Assembly: GCA_007751255.1 (NCBI GenBank)
Contig: CP036296.1
Coordinates: 434,001 to 498,000 of the forward strand
DNA length: 64,000 bases
Direction of reading: 5' to 3'
DNA from: Engelhardtia mirabilis
Lineage (GTDB): Bacteria > Planctomycetota > UBA1135 > GCA-002686595
The notes below the pieces were generated by a model that saw nothing but the letters and a program-made list of their open reading frames with translations, did no database searches and was not told the origin of the DNA. The number at the start of each line of letters is the position of its first letter. The stretch's first letter is position 1. Position numbers and translations under genes: made by a program. Below, one piece after another: positions 59,968 to 64,000 of this stretch.

Positions 59968-61284
59968 TCACGACGCCATTGCGTGGCCTCGGGTGACGGC
60001 GCTCGAGCTCCCTGAGCCGGCCAACAGCCCGCGTGCCGCGTCGATGCCGCTGGTGTAGGCCGACTCGTGCACGAAGGGGCTGCGTGCCCAGGCGCCGGCG
60101 AACCAGGTGCGCCAACCGCCCTGGAGCGCCTCGAGCCGCGCCGCTGCGCGGTCATTGGCGAGGCACCCGATCGGATGCAGGAAATGCCGCTCGGCGAGGA
60201 TCCGATCCGGCCGCGGCTCGCGGTGGGGGTTCATCGTGACGAAGGTGTCCGGTACCGCGTCGGCCAGGCCACCCAGTCGGTTGGGGAAGAACGAGATCGT
60301 CGGCCGCACCCGCGGCAGGCCGCCGCGCGGCACCAAGTAGTTGTAGGCGCCGAACAGGCTCGGGTCGTCGCCCACGAGCTGCTCGTCGTGGTGCACCACG
60401 ACCCGCGCCGGCTGGGCGATGAAGGCGGACAGCACCGAGCGCTCGGCGGCGCTCGCGTCCTCGAGCAGGGGCAGCACTTGGCTCGGATGTCCGGCGAAGA
60501 TCACCTGATCGACCCGCAGGCCGTGGCAGCGACCCTCGTCATCGGCGAGCTGCAGGCTCACCCGGCGCGCGCCCCGGCGCGCCGAGACGACGCGCGTACC
60601 GAGGCGCAGCTCGCCGCCTGCCCCCTCGAACCAACGTCGGTACGCCTCCACGTAGCGGTGCATGCCTCCGACCACGCAGCGCCGATCCCCGGGCCGGTCG
60701 GAGACGATTCCGTGAATATTCCAGAAGCGCACCAGGCTGCGCGCGTGGTAGTTCGCCGGCGCGAGGTTCGGCATGGGGAAGCTGCCCATCGCACGCGGAT
60801 AGAGGTACGTGTCTCGGAACTCAGGTGAGGCACCGATGTGGTCCAGGTACCCGCCCAGGGTGCAGCGGGCGAAGCGCTCGTCGTGCAAGACCTCCAGGGC
60901 ACGGGTGCGAAAGCGGTCGATCTCCGCCAGCAGTCCGGGCCGGCTCGCGGCGCCCTCGCGGAAGGTCCAGCGGCCGTCCTGACAGGCCCACAGGCTCTCG
61001 CCCGTCGGCGCGGCGAAGTGCGCGTCCCCGCAGATCGGGCGGGTCTCGAGGCCGAGCTCGTCGATCAAGCGCGCGAACTCGGTGAAGGTGACGCGATTGA
61101 AGTCCGAGACGCCCACGTCGACGGCGTGGATCGCGCCGTCCGCCCCGGGCACCTCGAGCCCCACGCAGTTGCCGCCCAGGCGCCGACCAGCCTCGACCAA
61201 CACGACCTCGACCCCCGTTCGCAACAGGGTCCGCGCCGCACCCAGTCCCGCCGCCCCGCCGCCGATCACCGCCACTGCCGCCAT
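59968..61284 (-). CDS. FAD-dependent amine-oxidase-like oxidoreductase (COG2907-like)
   Basis: 438 residues from MAAVAVIGGGAAGLGAARTL, an FAD/NAD Rossmann motif. It continues with DVGVSDFNRVTFTEFARLID, RVVHHDEQLVGDD-like VVVHHDEQLVGDDPSLFGAY and the end WFAGAWARSPFVHESAYTSG, GIDAARGLL. This matches the COG2907 group, often linked to unusual fatty-acid synthesis. It is convergent with mtfA. The substrate is not evident from the neighbours. Confidence 0.85.
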   Translation of the reverse strand: MAAVAVIGGGAAGLGAARTLLRTGVEVVLVEAGRRLGGNCVGLEVPGADGAIHAVDVGVSDFNRVTFTEFARLIDELGLETRPICGDAHFAAPTGESLWACQDGRWTFREGAASRPGLLAEIDRFRTRALEVLHDERFARCTLGGYLDHIGASPEFRDTYLYPRAMGSFPMPNLAPANYHARSLVRFWNIHGIVSDRPGDRRCVVGGMHRYVEAYRRWFEGAGGELRLGTRVVSARRGARRVSLQLADDEGRCHGLRVDQVIFAGHPSQVLPLLEDASAAERSVLSAFIAQPARVVVHHDEQLVGDDPSLFGAYNYLVPRGGLPRVRPTISFFPNRLGGLADAVPDTFVTMNPHREPRPDRILAERHFLHPIGCLANDRAAARLEALQGGWRTWFAGAWARSPFVHESAYTSGIDAARGLLAGSGSSSAVTRGHAMAS

Positions 61285-61538
61285 GTCCCGTTCCCCTGGT
61301 CCGCATCGGTGCAGACCTGCAATCCCGTGCTCGGCGCGCGGCACCTGAGCCGTCGACCGGTCGTTCCTCGGGCCCGCACACGCGAGCCTCCGGGGTGCTA
61401 CGCCGGAACTGCGCCCGCCGACCGACACGGAATCGGGCCGAGGCCGGTGACTCTCCGACCGAGCAGGCCCCGGGCGGCGCTGGCCGCAGACCCGGGCACC
61501 GCCATCCTGCGCCCGTCGGCGACGGGGCTACCCGAGCG
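61285..61538. other. Intergenic region, no gene seen
   Basis: Upstream region of the flavoprotein gene. No recognisable frame or clear promoter. Confidence 0.35.
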
Positions 61539-61690
61539 TCAGGGACCGGGCTCCACGACCAGGACGTCGAGCAGAGCGGTGGCCGTACGGCCGGTGTAGA
61601 CGTTGACGACCTCGAGGGTCAGCGTGGTCGGGCCAGCCGGAGTTCCCACCGGGAGCGCGGTCTGCTGCGAGGTCGAGCCCGCGCGCTATC
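61539..61690 (-). pseudogene. C-terminal relic of a secreted protein
   Basis: The minus strand reads TSQQTALPVGTPAGPTTLTL then EVVNVYTGRTATALLDVLVV, ending EPGP and a stop. It looks like the last beta-sandwich strands of an exported protein, with nothing intact upstream. Assignment is tentative. Confidence 0.3.
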
Positions 61691-61933
61691 GACCCCTACG
61701 GATCGCGAGTTCTCGGCGTGATGCCGATCCACGCCGGCCGTTGGATCAGGTCGCCGTGGGACGAAAGCGTGTCGAAGCACGGCCGTGGGGCGGTGCCATC
61801 AGTGCGTGGTGCGGTCGCAAGAGGGCGCACTCGCCGGATCGTGCAATCGCCGAGCGGGGAGGTTGGCTACCGCTGCGAGCTTGCCCGACGACTCCGGGTC
61901 GAAACGGACACTCCCCGCCTGGTCGAACGGTCC

Positions 61934-63589
61934 TCAGGCCGTGTTCTCCGCCGACCCTGGTGGACGCGAGACCTCGGAGCCTGGGTCGACACCGGGTTGG
62001 CCGGGCTGTTCCGCGGCGGCCAGGTGGTGCGTGATGCGCCAGGCGTGGTAGGTCGTGCGGTGCAGCCAGCGCAGGGCGTCGAGGCGGCGAATGACCTGGT
62101 CGAACTCGACTTCGGGGTCGGGGATCGTGGCCAGCATGCGCTCGCGGTAGGGGTGACGCTCGGCGCGGATCTGATCGCGGGCATCGACCAGTTGCAGCTC
62201 GCCAGCCGCCTTGTCGCCCGCGCGCATGGCCTTGGCCGAGCTCTGGAGGGCCCGCACCTCGACCGACGACAACTCGCGCAGCCGCTCGTCCTGGCGCAGC
62301 GTGCCGAGCCGCTCGCGGTCGAGGCAGCGCTCCGCCAGGCGGTCCAGGTGGTCGATCACGTGCATCGAGGACAGGAAGTAGCGCTGGGCGTCCGCGCTCA
62401 TCTCGACGCCCACGATCTCGTCGGCGAAGTGACGCGCCCCGGTGAGGCCGCGCCCCACGCGCTCCAGGCGATCGGGATCGACCAGGGGCTTGGACTTGCC
62501 GTCGAGCGCTCGCGCGAGTGCCTCGAAGAGATCCGCGGAGAGGTCGCGCACCACACCGAGCAGGGTCATCGCCGCCACCGTCGACTCGCGCGCCAGGCGC
62601 GGGTCCAGCCGATCGGAGGGGTCCGAGCTGGCGTCCGACTCGGGGACCAGACGACTCATCAGGCGCGCGAACTGGCGCGTGAAGGGCAGCACCACGATCA
62701 GACCCAAGGCGTTGAAGGCCGTGTGGAAGCCGACCAGGACCAGCGGCCCGTGGGCGAGCGCGCCGCCGGGCACCAGGTGATCGATCGCCCAGAGGTAGGG
62801 CTCCAGCAGGAAGTAGGCGGCCACGCCGGTCATCAGGTTGTAGACCACGTGGGAGTAGCCCGTGCGCCGCGTGGCGGCCGAGCGGCCGATGGTCGCGATC
62901 GCCGTGGTCGAGGTGGTGCCCACGTCCATCCCGATCACCATCGCGGCTCCCTGGGCCAGGCTGATCGCGCCCCCGTCGAGGGCTGTCAGGGCCATGGCCA
63001 TCCCCGCGCTCGACGATTGAGTCACCAGGGTCAGCACGATGCCGATGCCGACCAGCAGGGCTCGACCCAGGTAGCTGTCGTCAGGGAAGTTCGCCGGCGT
63101 GATCCGTCCCTCGAAGCCCGCCATGCCCGTTTGCATGGCGTCGAGACCCATGAAGATCAGGGCAAAGCCCGCCAGGGCCCAGCCCATGTGGGCCCAGTGC
63201 CCCCGCCCGAACAGGCGCAGCAGCACGCCTAGCATCAGGAGCGGCTGCACGATCTGCTCGATGTCCAGCTCGAATCCGAGCAGGGCCACCATCCAACTGG
63301 TGAGCGTCGTGCCGACGTTGGCGCCGAACAGGATCCCGAGCGCCTGTGGGAAGGCGAGGGCGCCGGCGCTCACCAGGCCCACCGTTGCGACGGTGGTGAC
63401 GCTCGACGACTGGAGCACCGCGGTGACCAGCGCTCCCGTCACGGCGCCGCTGGTCGGGCTCTTCGTGAAGCGGAACAGCGCCCGGTGCAGCGCGTCACCG
63501 GCGAACTGGCGCAGCCCCTCGGTGAGCACCAACAGGCCCAGGAGGAACAGTGCCAGCCCTCCGACCGCCGCGAGCACCTGGTGGATCAT
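61934..63589 (-). CDS. Na/phosphate cotransporter family protein with PhoU-like tail
   Basis: A 551-residue protein with eight or more membrane segments in residues 1-320. It has the duplicated transport signature: VTAVLQSSSVTTVATVGLVS and VLTLVTQSSSAGMAMALTAL, with GANVGTTLTSW and GMDVGTTSTTA. The C-terminal ~220 residues form a PhoU-like helical domain (ARHFADEIVGVEMSADAQRY). It imports inorganic phosphate with sodium in characterised relatives. It appears to be monocistronic. Confidence 0.92.
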   Translation of the reverse strand: MIHQVLAAVGGLALFLLGLLVLTEGLRQFAGDALHRALFRFTKSPTSGAVTGALVTAVLQSSSVTTVATVGLVSAGALAFPQALGILFGANVGTTLTSWMVALLGFELDIEQIVQPLLMLGVLLRLFGRGHWAHMGWALAGFALIFMGLDAMQTGMAGFEGRITPANFPDDSYLGRALLVGIGIVLTLVTQSSSAGMAMALTALDGGAISLAQGAAMVIGMDVGTTSTTAIATIGRSAATRRTGYSHVVYNLMTGVAAYFLLEPYLWAIDHLVPGGALAHGPLVLVGFHTAFNALGLIVVLPFTRQFARLMSRLVPESDASSDPSDRLDPRLARESTVAAMTLLGVVRDLSADLFEALARALDGKSKPLVDPDRLERVGRGLTGARHFADEIVGVEMSADAQRYFLSSMHVIDHLDRLAERCLDRERLGTLRQDERLRELSSVEVRALQSSAKAMRAGDKAAGELQLVDARDQIRAERHPYRERMLATIPDPEVEFDQVIRRLDALRWLHRTTYHAWRITHHLAAAEQPGQPGVDPGSEVSRPPGSAENTA

Positions 63590-63826
63590 TGCCAGGGTGT
63601 CTCACACCACACCGGGAGTTGTCGACGGGCCGATCCCCGAGAATCCGGAACCGCCCCGCCCTCGGCCGGTCACGGGTGCGCGCAGCCGCCCGGTCCGACT
63701 CAGGGAGTCGTGGGCACCAGACCGCCGCTGGCGGCGGGATTCCGTGCTGCGGCGCGACCTTCGACCGCGTTGTGGCCCGCGGTTGCCGCGCCGATGATCC
63801 GGGGCGCCAGGACGGGCGGCCGCCGC

Positions 63827-64000
63827 TCAGAGCAGCGGTCCGACGAGCCGCGCGGCGTTCTCGGTGAAGCGCCGCACGGCGCCCCGCTCGCGCCAGGTCT
63901 CGGGATCGAGTAGTTCGGACTGGGCCAGGTACCGCTGCTGTAGCGCTGACAGCTTGCGCGTGAAGCCCTCGTCGTAGACGAACAGGGAGATCTCGAAGTT
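63827..64000 (-). CDS. cls: C-terminus of cardiolipin synthase (partial, runs out of window)
   Basis: 57 codons to the stop are visible: NFEISLFVYDEGFTRKLSAL, then DPETWRERGAVRRFTENAAR and LVGPLL. This matches the end of PLD-type cardiolipin synthases, where N-x-E follows the second HKD motif. The catalytic parts are beyond the window. Confidence 0.75.
   Translation of the reverse strand, partial: NFEISLFVYDEGFTRKLSALQQRYLAQSELLDPETWRERGAVRRFTENAARLVGPLL

Noticed and set aside
61718-63232. 504-codon plus-strand frame opposite the phosphate transporter
   Set aside because: Antisense shadow rich in Gly, Arg, Gln and His; the transporter motifs are on the minus strand.

Overview
The window is very GC-rich, with strong third-position GC bias, so almost every gene has long open shadow frames. 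The protein content suggests a planctomycete-like bacterium (Planctomycetota). The grounds are large secreted carboxypeptidase-regulatory-like proteins, FG-GAP/beta-propeller secreted proteins, a lipoprotein sulfatase-like enzyme, and a C-terminal tail domain shared by at least five exported proteins of unrelated function. This assignment is inferred from gene content; there is no rRNA or marker gene in the window.

Layout. At 1-18.4 kb there is mostly chromosomal background: the tail of a large secreted protein, a complete HipBA toxin-antitoxin module, a zinc metalloprotease, a chimeric ECF-sigma/UvrA pseudogene, a DUF2200 gene, a large unknown protein, a phospholipase C-like secreted protein with four C-terminal repeats, an alpha/beta hydrolase and a sulfatase-like lipoprotein.

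At 18.5-40.1 kb lies a defence and mobile-element island. It holds a Fic protein, a helicase remnant, an HNH endonuclease and a PLD/SF2-helicase/DUF3427 gene split by an IS21-family element. A complete qatABCD anti-phage operon follows, ending beside tRNA-Arg(CCT). Beyond it are several nucleotidyltransferase toxin-antitoxin-like pairs (one with a HEPN partner carrying a nonsense codon), a tyrosine recombinase, remnants of that recombinase and of tRNA-Arg, three decayed fragments of AAA_14/DUF4143 ATPases, and a broken HipBA whose promoter region carries three evenly spaced palindromes.

At 40.4-46.3 kb is a tightly packed cluster: a possible sigma-like regulator, an unknown protein, and two tandem copies of a module (C-terminal half of the unknown protein plus an 81-residue secreted proline-rich peptide). 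It ends in a 1,106-residue secreted protein that is a paralogue of the one at the window start.

At 46.3-64 kb are an Old Yellow Enzyme, several secreted proteins with the shared tail, a YdeI/DUF1905 protein, a short-repeat region, a 167-bp MITE-like element, two tandem FG-GAP paralogues and a coupled three-gene envelope operon including a papain-like lipoprotein. These are followed by an HTH-HATPase-STAS regulator broken by one stop codon under an array of TTGACG sites, then MtfA peptidase, a COG2907-like flavoprotein, a Na/phosphate cotransporter and the end of a cardiolipin synthase gene.

The system best supported by known families is Qat (qatA, qatB, qatC, qatD). The most promising less-described items are the 40.4-46.3 kb duplicated small-peptide cluster, the 36.1-37.9 kb two-gene nucleotidyltransferase module, and the HNH plus PLD-helicase-DUF3427 pair.
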